This document shows positions 35,132 to 42,435 of a stretch of DNA of 64,000 bases, piece by piece (within the stretch, counting starts at the first letter, position 1; each line of letters opens with the position of its first letter). The translations under genes were made by a program, and so were the position numbers. The DNA comes from Algoriphagus sp. (GTDB lineage: Bacteria; Bacteroidota; Bacteroidia; Cytophagales; Cyclobacteriaceae): the NCBI GenBank assembly GCA_029945945.1, contig JAQSDM010000012.1, positions 124,001 through 188,000 on the forward strand, written 5' to 3'. The notes beneath the pieces were generated by a model. That model searched no databases and was not told the origin of the DNA. It saw only the letters and a program-made list of their open reading frames with translations.

Positions 35132-35704
35132 TTATGGCACCAGCCATTGTCCTTTCCATTTTCCGTCTTTTTTGGTGAAAAGGATTTTCAAATGCTTCAA
35201 TCCATTGAGCTGGAGCACTTCAAATGAGAGGGGAATAAATCGCAATACCGAAAAAGAGCTATCATCAATTTCCTCCGCCCAGTTGAAAGCTTCCTCCGGA
35301 TTTGGGATTTCAGTCCCCGGAGCCAACACTGAATTGTAGGCCAATCGGGAATCTCCCAATACCCTTCCCCAGAAAGCATCGCTCACCAAATCCTGGTGGT
35401 GAATTTCAGCTTTTGCCTTCACCCTGATTTGCACCCGCTTTTCAGGATGATAAAAATGAAGTGTTGTCGATGGGTTTGCTCTCAGTTCACGGACTTTATC
35501 AGACCTGAAATCCGTGAAAACATACAAATCCAGTACTTTCTCAAACTCTCTGAGAATGACTGTCCTGACTTCAGGCCCATGTTCGCTCTGGGTTCCCAGA
35601 TTGACAAAGCGAAAAGGATGACTGGTATCAAACCATCCAAGATTGAGTTCGTGAAGGACAGCTTTCCAGATTTTTTCGGGGGATTGGTCTTGAGTAAAAA
35701 GCAT
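35132..35704 (-). CDS. Pyridoxamine 5'-phosphate oxidase family flavoprotein
   Basis: A 190-residue protein of the FMN-binding split-barrel fold. Typical segments are RFVNLGTQSEHGPEVRTVIL, VFTDFRSDKVRELRANPSTTLHFYHP (in part) and VQIRVKAKAEIH. These match the PNPOx-like group, not the true PdxH, because the C-terminal substrate-binding region with its RLS motif is absent. It probably binds FMN or another flavin and acts as an oxidoreductase of unknown substrate. It lies downstream of the BNR repeat gene on the same strand, after that gene's terminator. Confidence 0.75.
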   Translation of the reverse strand: MLFTQDQSPEKIWKAVLHELNLGWFDTSHPFRFVNLGTQSEHGPEVRTVILREFEKVLDLYVFTDFRSDKVRELRANPSTTLHFYHPEKRVQIRVKAKAEIHHQDLVSDAFWGRVLGDSRLAYNSVLAPGTEIPNPEEAFNWAEEIDDSSFSVLRFIPLSFEVLQLNGLKHLKILFTKKDGKWKGQWLVP

Positions 35705-35759
35705 AAGGATTTGAAATTTTTAAAACTATCAAACAATTGTTTTGAAAACAAAATGGAAA

Positions 35760-35784
35760 AGCCCCGTCATTGTTTGACAGGGCT
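35760..35784 (-). terminator. Terminator of the BNR repeat gene
   Basis: On the minus strand AGCCCTGTCA pairs with TGACGGGGCT (complements of 35775-35784 and 35760-35769, one G-U pair), followed by TTTT. It lies 11 nt after the stop codon. Confidence 0.7.
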
Positions 35785-35794
35785 CATTCTAATT

Positions 35795-38700
35795 TTAGGT
35801 TTTTTTCTTTGGCACCAGAAAAGGAATCTTCTGATCAACCATGGCTTTCTCCAGGCCGTTGACTCCTTCCATCGCCTCGTTCACTTGAATTTTGACCTTT
35901 GCGTATTTTTCAAGCAAGTCCTTCGCTCGAAGCTTTTGGCCTTCTGTCACCGGAGGTTCGCCATCATTGATCGCTCCATAAATGTGCAGGAGATCTGCAT
36001 CCAGTTTATTGGGAAAATTGATCACATCCTGAAAGGTTTTCTGCTGGGTTTGAATCAATTCTGCTTCTGCAGCATCCACGGATTTGACTACCTCAGCGGC
36101 CTGCTTATGCCATTCCGCAAACTCCTCTTTGTCCACCCGATCTTGCAGATCTTTAATCTGAGTTCTCAGACTTCTGAGGTTTCCTGCCATTTGACGCGTG
36201 TCAAGGATCGCTGCTCTCAGGGAAAGTAAGGTCTCGTGCTGCACCTGATAGTCCGAAGCAGTGGCAGTCCAGCGGGGATCCGCTTTGACCTCCAGTTCTT
36301 GGGAGATTTCCTGACCATCGTATTTTATAACCAGTAGATATTTTCCAGGAACTACCCGCTGAGCAGAAGACCCAATCCCGGAGAAAACTCCCTCCACACC
36401 CTCAAAGGACTCCATGCCCAAATCCCAATTCAATCGGTTCATGCCTGTTTTTTTCTCAATCTTTCCGATTTTGGCTTTTGAATCCGTCGTGTATTTTCTC
36501 AGGACGTTTCCTTCACCATCTCGAACTTCAGCTTCCAAAAGCAAAGAATCTTTACTGTCTTTCAGATAGTACATGGCCGAAAATCCAGGATAGGGATTTT
36601 GGCCCAGTTGCGGATTTTTTCCTCTCGAGGCGTAATCGCGGATTGCAGGCTCGGACTGATATAGATAGAAATTTGTCGCCGAAGCTTTTCCCAATTCATA
36701 CAGAGGATTCAAATCATCCATCACCCAAAAAGCCCTTCCCGATGTAGCGACAATCAGGTCATTGTCCTGAATCATCAAGTCGTTGATGGGAACAACAGGC
36801 AGATTCAACTGAAACATTTCCCAGTTCTTACCCCCATTAAAAGAAATATAGAGACCTGTTTCCGTTCCCGCGTACAAGAGATCTTTTTGCTTGGGATCTT
36901 CCCGGACCACTCTGACGTGCGCTTCTTTCGCAAACCCATTTACCAAACGTGTCCAGGTCTTTCCATAATCTGCGGACTTAAAGACATGCGGGGTGAAATC
37001 ATTGAATTTATAGCTGTTGAAGGCCACATAAACCGTTGCCGGATCATGGGGAGAAACTTCGATCTGATTGACCATCCCATCCGGCGTGTTTGGAATGGAG
37101 ACGTTTGTCCAGCTTTTTCCACCGTCTTGGGTCACATGAAGCAGTCCATCATCTGCCCCTGCATATAGTACATCCGGGGTATACGGAGATTCTGCCAGGT
37201 ATAGGATAGTATGGTAAACTTCTCCGCCGGCACCCTCATTGGTAATGGGGCCACCGCCCGGAATCAAATGGGTGCTGTCATTTTTTGTCAAGTCAGGTGA
37301 AACCTCTTCCCAGCTTAATCCTCTGTTTTTGGTTTTCAAAATCACATTTCCGGCATGATAAATCACGCTCGGATCGTGCTTGGAAGCAATAATTGGCGCA
37401 TTCCAATTGAACCGGTACTTAACTTCTCCGGGATTTGAGGCAAGACCCTGATATGGGTAAGCCATCACATCTTTCTCCAGTTTGGTGGTACTGTTCCATT
37501 CGGTGATGATCCCCTGATAGCATCCTGAATAGATGTAAATGGGGTTTTCGGGATCGAACGCTGAATAGGCTGACTCACATCCTCCAACAGCATAAAAATC
37601 ACTCCATCCAATTCCTGAACCATTAGCCCGGGAGGCAACTGAAACCGAGGAATTATCTTGCTGTCCTCCATAAATCCGGTAAGGATACTGTTTATCTACA
37701 TTGACCCGGTAAAATTGTGCGGTAGGCTGATTGTCCTGACGGGACCAGTTTTTCCCTGCATCGATCGAGACATTGCCACCGCCATCATTTGCATTGACCA
37801 TGTACTGAGGCTGTGCAGGATTGATCCATAGCTGGTGATTGTCTCCATGTCGGGAATTGAGGTCTGAGAAAGTTTTTCCCCCATCCTTGGATTCCACCAA
37901 AGGCGCGTTCATAATATAAACCGTTTCGGGTTCGGTCGGGTGCGCCAGAATATGCATGTAATACCAGGAACGAGCTCTGAGTAGGCGATCATCGTTAACC
38001 AATTTCCAGTTTTTCCCTGCATCGTTGGAGCGGTAAAGTCCGCCTTCTTCTGCTTCAATAATGGCCCAAACTGTGCTTGGGTTTGCTCTGGAAACCGAAA
38101 TTCCGATTTTCCCCATTACACCTTTTGGAAGACCTTCGGAAAGCTTTTGCCAGGTCAGACCCATGTCTGTGGATTTATAAATTCCGCTTCCGGGACCTCC
38201 ACTCTGGACTTTCCAGGGAAATCTCCGGTGATCCCAATAGGCTGCATAAATGATCCGTGGGTTATTCATATCCATACTCAAATCCGAAACACCGGAGTTT
38301 TCATCCACGTAGTGAACTTTGTTCCAGGTCGCTCCACCATCTTCTGAACGGAAAATCCCCCTCGCATCAGTCGCACCATAGGGACTTCCCTGTCCTCCAA
38401 CTAAGAGGATGTCGGGGTTCGAAGGATGCACCACAATTCTTGAGATTTGACGGATTTGAGACAAACCCATATTCTTCCAGGTCTTGCCCGCATCGGTAGA
38501 TTTGTAAACCCCGTCTCCGTGAGAAGTCATGACTCCCCGGACGGGCGCCTCGCCCATTCCTACATAGACCACGTTGGGATCGGATTCCGCTACCGCAATA
38601 GCTCCTACGGAAGCTGTCCCAAAGAAACCATCAGAGACATTGAACCAGCTTTCGCCGGCATCCGTCGTCTTCCAAACTCCTCCAACAGAACCTTGATAAA

Positions 38701-38914
38701 ATGTCAGCGGCTCTTGCACCACTCCTGCCACAGCAGTAGCCCGCCCACCTCGAAAAGGTCCGACCAGTCGGAACTCCATGGCATTGTAAAGTGATGTATC
38801 GTAAGCAGCAGTTGCTTGAGGCGTGTCTTTCTTTTTTGATTTTTGAGAAAAGACGCTTTCGGGTGAAAAAAGTAAGACCATTCCCAGGACGAACGGGATG
38901 AGTTTTATTCGCAT
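35795..38914 (-). CDS. Exported BNR/sortilin-like repeat protein (glycosyl hydrolase-like)
   Basis: A 1039-residue protein with a signal peptide (MRIKLIPFVLGMVLLFSPESVFS). Residues about 45-740 form BNR/VPS10-type beta-propellers with many Asp-box-like repeats (TTDAGESWFNV, STDAGKTWKN, SEDGGATWNKV, TQDGGKSWTNV, FNGGKNWEMF). The C-terminal 250 residues are charged and helical (LRSLRTQIKDLQDRVDKEE), possibly a coiled coil. Annotation pipelines call such proteins glycosyl hydrolase, but Asp boxes alone do not show catalysis. It could be a peptide- or glycan-binding scaffold. It stands alone. Confidence 0.8.
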   Translation of the reverse strand: MRIKLIPFVLGMVLLFSPESVFSQKSKKKDTPQATAAYDTSLYNAMEFRLVGPFRGGRATAVAGVVQEPLTFYQGSVGGVWKTTDAGESWFNVSDGFFGTASVGAIAVAESDPNVVYVGMGEAPVRGVMTSHGDGVYKSTDAGKTWKNMGLSQIRQISRIVVHPSNPDILLVGGQGSPYGATDARGIFRSEDGGATWNKVHYVDENSGVSDLSMDMNNPRIIYAAYWDHRRFPWKVQSGGPGSGIYKSTDMGLTWQKLSEGLPKGVMGKIGISVSRANPSTVWAIIEAEEGGLYRSNDAGKNWKLVNDDRLLRARSWYYMHILAHPTEPETVYIMNAPLVESKDGGKTFSDLNSRHGDNHQLWINPAQPQYMVNANDGGGNVSIDAGKNWSRQDNQPTAQFYRVNVDKQYPYRIYGGQQDNSSVSVASRANGSGIGWSDFYAVGGCESAYSAFDPENPIYIYSGCYQGIITEWNSTTKLEKDVMAYPYQGLASNPGEVKYRFNWNAPIIASKHDPSVIYHAGNVILKTKNRGLSWEEVSPDLTKNDSTHLIPGGGPITNEGAGGEVYHTILYLAESPYTPDVLYAGADDGLLHVTQDGGKSWTNVSIPNTPDGMVNQIEVSPHDPATVYVAFNSYKFNDFTPHVFKSADYGKTWTRLVNGFAKEAHVRVVREDPKQKDLLYAGTETGLYISFNGGKNWEMFQLNLPVVPINDLMIQDNDLIVATSGRAFWVMDDLNPLYELGKASATNFYLYQSEPAIRDYASRGKNPQLGQNPYPGFSAMYYLKDSKDSLLLEAEVRDGEGNVLRKYTTDSKAKIGKIEKKTGMNRLNWDLGMESFEGVEGVFSGIGSSAQRVVPGKYLLVIKYDGQEISQELEVKADPRWTATASDYQVQHETLLSLRAAILDTRQMAGNLRSLRTQIKDLQDRVDKEEFAEWHKQAAEVVKSVDAAEAELIQTQQKTFQDVINFPNKLDADLLHIYGAINDGEPPVTEGQKLRAKDLLEKYAKVKIQVNEAMEGVNGLEKAMVDQKIPFLVPKKKT

Positions 38915-39283
38915 AATCGATTAGATTGTTGGTGCCAAGGAAGATACAAAAGGCAGTTAAAACTTTAAGGAAAAAGTGAGGAAAAAGGGATTTTGTGAGG
39001 ATAAGTAAAATCTAACCCTGGATCTCTTTCCCGCAGATTTTCGCAGATCTCAGTTCCAAAAAACTCTGTGCTCCTCCGCGCCTATTCGGTGTTACTCCTT
39101 GTCACTTTTAAAAAAACTCTGTGAAACTCCGTGCTTCCTCTGTGTAACTCTGTGTCAATTAAAACAAAAACCCTCAAGGTCACAAAAGACCTCAAGGGTT
39201 CTATCCTATCTCGCGTAAGCCTATCTCCCTTAAACCTTGACCTTTTCTCTTCCAATACGTATATTTAAAAAAACCACAAGTAC
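38915..39283. repeat. Repeat-rich intergenic region with hairpin, copy A
   Basis: Contains the phrase family CTCTGTGAAACTCCGTG / CTCTGTGTAACTCTGTG (about 39065-39157) and a hairpin AACCCTCAAGGTC (39169-39181) with GACCTCAAGGGTT (39188-39200). The same two pieces, in the same order and direction, occur at 42233-42375. On the minus strand the hairpin is followed by a T-rich tract like a terminator, but no minus-strand gene ends here. Confidence 0.7.
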
Positions 39284-39529
39284 ATGAACAAAAAGCTGAC
39301 TCTTTCTCTGAATGCAACCGTCATCGAAAAGGCGAAAATCTATGCAGAAAAAACCGGCAGAAGTCTATCCGGAATGGTCGAAAATTACCTCGACTCTCTG
39401 ACTAAAAAGGAGGAACATACGGAAGTATCAGAGCGTCTGAATCGAATTGCAGGTAAAATTAAATTGCCAAAGGATTTTGATGGGAAGGAGGAATTAAGGA
39501 ATGGCCTGGAGGAAAAATACCTGAAATGA
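39284..39529 (+). CDS. Antitoxin, DUF6364-type
   Basis: An 81-residue protein with a ribbon-helix-helix-like N-terminus (KKLTLSLNATVIEKAKIYAEKTGRSLSGMVENYL, quoted in pieces: LTLSLNATVIEKAKIYA, GRSLSGMVENYL). This is the DUF6364 pattern found next to PIN toxins in Bacteroidota. It should bind its own promoter and the toxin. The C-terminal charged tail would wrap the toxin. Its stop overlaps the toxin start by 4 nt (ATGA), as in most vapBC-like pairs. A homologue without toxin is at 61005-61259. Confidence 0.85.
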   Translation: MNKKLTLSLNATVIEKAKIYAEKTGRSLSGMVENYLDSLTKKEEHTEVSERLNRIAGKIKLPKDFDGKEELRNGLEEKYLK

Positions 39530-39942
39530 AGATATTTCTGGATACCAATATTTTGGTGGATCTTCTGGCAGATCGACCTCCTTTCACACAAAAAGCGGTA
39601 AAGTTGATAGAGGTTTCTCTTGAGAAAAATCTGGAGCTTTACACCTCCACCCATGTGTTGGCTACGGTTCATTATGTCCTGAAAAAATACGTTTCTGACC
39701 AGGAGCTTCGCCAGACAATTCTTGAATTAACCGAAATGATCCGGGTCATAGACGTTTCATTTTTTGTGCTGAAGAAAGCGCTGGAATCCACTCATCGCGA
39801 TTTCGAAGACGGACTGCAAATCTCATCTGCCGAGTCAATTCCTGAAATGGATTACATCCTGACCCGAAACCTCAAAGACTTTAAGACTTCCTCCATTCCC
39901 GCCATTTCTACCGAAGAATTGCTCAGGAAGATTTCGAAGTAA
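39526..39942 (+). CDS. PIN-domain toxin (VapC-like RNase)
   Basis: A 138-residue PIN-domain ribonuclease. The first acidic residue is in FLDTNILVDLL (Asp 5), others in DFEDGLQ (about residues 93-99) and the C-terminal motif YILTRNLKDFK (about 112-122), which is typical of PIN toxins. Such toxins cut tRNA or rRNA when the antitoxin decays. The gene is complete and overlaps the antitoxin by 4 nt, so the pair is likely functional. Confidence 0.9.
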   Translation: MKIFLDTNILVDLLADRPPFTQKAVKLIEVSLEKNLELYTSTHVLATVHYVLKKYVSDQELRQTILELTEMIRVIDVSFFVLKKALESTHRDFEDGLQISSAESIPEMDYILTRNLKDFKTSSIPAISTEELLRKISK

Positions 39943-40156
39943 AATCTTTTTTCTAAAATTCTCCCGCAGACCAGCCTGCGGCAGGCAGGTTCTCTCAGAT
40001 CAACTACACAGATTTTTACAGATCTCAATTCCAAAAAGCCTCTGTGTTGCAAAAATCTCCATTCTAAAAAAACGCCCTGCAGCTCCCCGCCGGACCACAA
40101 TAATTATTCTGAACACCGATATCCCCTCCGAGAAATATCCCATCGGGACATCCGAT
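39943..40156. repeat. Intergenic repeats after the PIN toxin
   Basis: Holds a CCTGCGGCAGGCAGG partial palindrome (about 39975-39990), short CAGATTT-type phrases that recur upstream at 39035-39060, and the 30-nt piece CCCCGCCGGACCACAATAAT followed by TATTCTGAAC (40085-40114). The latter recurs at 42141-42170 with three differences. No gene seen. Confidence 0.6.
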
Positions 40157-40157
40157 T

Positions 40158-40301
40158 GGTAGCCAAGGGTTTCAACCCTTGGTTTAAATGCCGGATCAGA
40201 TTTTGGTTTTTGGCCGATTTCACGTCAATCGAGAATTAATCTCTCGCCAAAAACAGGGAGTGTTGAAGTTGAGGAAATACCGGAAGTGGTGACAATTCCA
40301 G
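40158..40301 (+). repeat. 145-bp structured direct repeat, copy 1
   Basis: About 90% identical to 41785-41929. Stem 1 is CCAAGGGTT-TC-AACCCTTGG (40163-40182). Stem 2 is GTTTTTGGC (40206-40214) with GCCAAAAAC (40246-40254), enclosing GAGA/TCTC. In copy 2 stem 1 is CCAGGGGTT-TC-AACCCCTGG, so both sides changed together. The element ends in an AT-poor purine-rich stretch shared by both copies. The two copies bracket the ATPase gene. Confidence 0.8.
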
Positions 40302-40356
40302 GGAGGAACGATAATCCTGCTTCCTGAGATGCAGGATAACCGCATTCCAAAAAACT

Positions 40357-40456
40357 CAATCAACTGACGGAATTAAGAGAAATTGAGCCAACAAACTGAC
40401 GGTATTAACATTAATTGCGTCAATCAACTGACGGTATTAACATTAATTGCGTCAAT
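40357..40456 (+). repeat. Three 32-bp tandem repeats before the ATPase gene
   Basis: The word ACTGACGG recurs at 40363, 40395 and 40427, giving a 32-nt period. The second and third units are nearly identical (ACTGACGGTATTAACATTAA then TTGCGTCAAT); the first has diverged. Each good unit holds an imperfect dyad, GACG..ATTAA..TTAAT..CGTC. Three units with no spacers are too few and too alike to be a CRISPR array. They could be operator sites, since the ATPase gene starts 67 nt downstream. Confidence 0.75.
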
Positions 40457-40461
40457 ACACC

Positions 40462-40492
40462 TTGACTTTCTCGAGGAAAATAAAGACCTTTG
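40462..40492 (+). promoter_or_regulatory. Candidate promoter of the ATPase gene
   Basis: TTG (40462-40464) and GACCTTTG (40485-40492) lie 20 nt apart, one mismatch from the Bacteroidota pattern TTG-N19-21-TAnnTTTG. It sits directly between the tandem repeats and the ATG at 40523. Confidence 0.4.
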
Positions 40493-40522
40493 ACTTGATA
40501 TTCAAGAGTTTAATCCAAATTA

Positions 40523-41665
40523 ATGACTATTTATCCACGAAGTATTCAAGCTGTTTTCGAAAAAAAGCTCAGACCAAATAAGGTTCTGATGCTGATCGGA
40601 CCAAGAAGAGTGGGCAAAACCGCTTTTATTCGAAACTACATTTCACAATGGAAGCAAGAGGAAACACTCGTTCTGAACGGAGAGGATGTACTTGATGCAG
40701 CATTGGTACAGGAACGATCTGTGGCAAATTACACTCGCCTTTTGTCTGGAAAAAAATTGCTGGTAATCGACGAGGCCCAACACATTCCGGAGGTGGGTTT
40801 GATTCTCAAATTAATCGTGGATTCCATTGATGGGATTCATGTGATTGCTTCGGGTTCTTCCGCTTTTGATCTTCATCAGCAGGTAGGTGAACCTTTGGTA
40901 GGGAGGAAAAGCACGCTATTCCTTTTCCCTCTGGCGCAGATGGAATTTAAGCAACTGGAAGATTATAAAACTACGATAGAGAAACGCGAAGAAAGACTCA
41001 TTTTCGGAGGTTACCCGGAGTTGAGTAAATACCCTGACTGGAAAGACAAGGAAGACTACCTCTATGAAATCATGAATGACTACCTGCTAAAAGATATTTT
41101 AATGGTAGATGGAATCAAAAATTCCGATAAGCTGTATTCCTTGCTCAGACTGATTGCTTTCCAGATTGGTAAAGAGGTCTCACTGGAAGAACTGGGCAAA
41201 CAACTGGGAATGTCTAAAAATACGGTGGAGCGCTATTTGGACATGCTTTCCAAGGTATTTGTGGTGTACCGGATCAGTGGATTCAGCAGGAATCTTAGAA
41301 AAGAAATCGTCAAAAACAGCCGATGGTATTTCTACGACAATGGAGTGAGGAATACCTTGATTCAGAATTTCAATCGCTTAAATCTGAGAACAGATGTGGG
41401 CGAACTTTGGGAAAACTACCTGACAGCAGAGCGACTCAAGTTCCAAAGCTATACCCAACTTCATTGTAACAATTATTTCTGGAGAACTTACGATCAACAG
41501 GAATTGGATTGGGTGGAGGAAGAAGGAGAAAAGTTGCGGAGCTTTGAGTTTAAATATTCTCTGAATAAAACACCCCGGGTACCGGGAGCTTGGGCCAAAG
41601 CCTATCCGGATGCCAGTTTTGAAGTGATCCATCAAGGAAATTATCTGGATTGGATTGGAGGGTGA
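40523..41665 (+). CDS. ATP-binding protein, AAA_14/DUF4143 type
   Basis: A 380-residue cytoplasmic ATPase. The P-loop GPRRVGKTAF is at about residues 26-35 and Walker B in LLVIDEAQHIP at about 84-94. The sensor segment IASGSSAFDL follows, and the C-terminal half matches DUF4143, a restriction-nuclease-like region (HCNNYFWRTYDQQELDWVEE, quoted only in part: YFWRTYDQQELDWV, and the FEFKYS strand, which looks like a PD-(D/E)xK core). This family is common, mobile and of unknown role; links to toxin or defence functions are suggested. It is bracketed by a 145-bp direct repeat, so it may have moved as a unit. Confidence 0.85.
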   Translation: MTIYPRSIQAVFEKKLRPNKVLMLIGPRRVGKTAFIRNYISQWKQEETLVLNGEDVLDAALVQERSVANYTRLLSGKKLLVIDEAQHIPEVGLILKLIVDSIDGIHVIASGSSAFDLHQQVGEPLVGRKSTLFLFPLAQMEFKQLEDYKTTIEKREERLIFGGYPELSKYPDWKDKEDYLYEIMNDYLLKDILMVDGIKNSDKLYSLLRLIAFQIGKEVSLEELGKQLGMSKNTVERYLDMLSKVFVVYRISGFSRNLRKEIVKNSRWYFYDNGVRNTLIQNFNRLNLRTDVGELWENYLTAERLKFQSYTQLHCNNYFWRTYDQQELDWVEEEGEKLRSFEFKYSLNKTPRVPGAWAKAYPDASFEVIHQGNYLDWIGG

Positions 41666-41784
41666 AATTAATTCTTCCAAAAAACGAGGATTTTTCGGCC
41701 GAGATATGTCCCATCGAGGAACGAGCGTAAAAAAAATGTCCGGGGGGACATTTTTAGCGAGGGGCCAGCCTGTGGGGTGGGATC

Positions 41785-41929
41785 GGTAGCCAGGGGTTTC
41801 AACCCCTGGTAAAAATGACAGATTATGATTTTGGTTTTTGGCCGGTTTCACGTCAATCGAGAATTAATCTCTCGCCAAAAACAGGGAGTGTTGAAGTTGA
41901 GGAAATACCGGAAGTGGAAACAATTCCAG
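41785..41929 (+). repeat. 145-bp structured direct repeat, copy 2
   Basis: Partner of 40158-40301. Stem 1 is CCAGGGGTT-TC-AACCCCTGG (41790-41809); stem 2 is the same GTTTTTGGC/GCCAAAAAC pairing as in copy 1. The sequence between the stems (CACGTCAATCGAGAATTAAT) is identical in both copies. Downstream of this repeat the two copies diverge. Confidence 0.8.
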
Positions 41930-42232
41930 TTGGAAAATTGAATCTTGCTTCGGGAGAATCTGAAAAATCCACGTCATTTATTTCTTTTTCGTTCTTTTGG
42001 CTTGAACCAAAAGGAGGGCTGAGCGTCAAGAAACAACCCAGTGGGTTGTTTTAGCGAAGAGCCGGGTTGCGGGGTAGGTTCAAGCCCCAGCAAAGCTCCC
42101 ACCGCACAATGCCTGCGCACCCTCGCTGCTGCGGCACCCTCCCCGCCGTTCCACAATAATTATTCTGGACAGCTAATGCTTCAACCATCAAATGATAGCG
42201 CGGGACCAATCTAAAGCTGTCATTTTCTCCTC
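41930..42232. repeat. Intergenic repeats after the ATPase gene
   Basis: Contains a CTTTTGG-CTTGAA-CCAAAAG hairpin (41994-42013), a kind of short repeat widespread in Bacteroidota, and the 30-nt piece CCCCGCCGTTCCACAATAAT then TATTCTGGAC (42141-42170), which also occurs at 40085-40114. No gene seen. Confidence 0.6.
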
Positions 42233-42375
42233 TAAAATACTCTGTGAAACTCCGTGCTTTTCTCCGTGTATCTCCGTGACTCCTCTGTGTATCTCCGTGT
42301 CACAAATAAAACTCACAAAAACAAAAACCCTCGAGGTCACCAAAGACCTCAAGGGTTCTATTCTATCTCATCCGC
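42233..42375. repeat. Repeat copy A', with hairpin serving as clpB terminator
   Basis: Same order as in 39065-39205: CTCTGTGAAACTCCGTG phrases, then AACCCTCGAGGTC (42326-42338) pairing with GACCTCAAGGGTT (42345-42357). On the minus strand the stem is followed by TTTTTGTTTTT, and clpB ends 79 nt upstream, so here it is probably the clpB terminator. One arm base differs from copy A and improves the pairing. Confidence 0.75.
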
Positions 42376-42435
42376 GAAGCAGATCTATTTCCTGAGCGAA
42401 GCGAAGTGTATTTCGCTTCAGCCTATCTCATTTAT

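Noticed and set aside
35396..36229. Plus-strand 277-codon frame
   Set aside because: It spans the start of the PNPOx-family gene and the end of the BNR gene on the other strand, both well supported.
40357..40456. Possible CRISPR array
   Set aside because: The units follow each other directly with a 32-nt period and no unique spacers, and there are no cas genes in the window.
41994..42013. CTTTTGG/CCAAAAG hairpin as a terminator
   Set aside because: No T-run follows on either strand, and this type of hairpin is a common short repeat in Bacteroidota.
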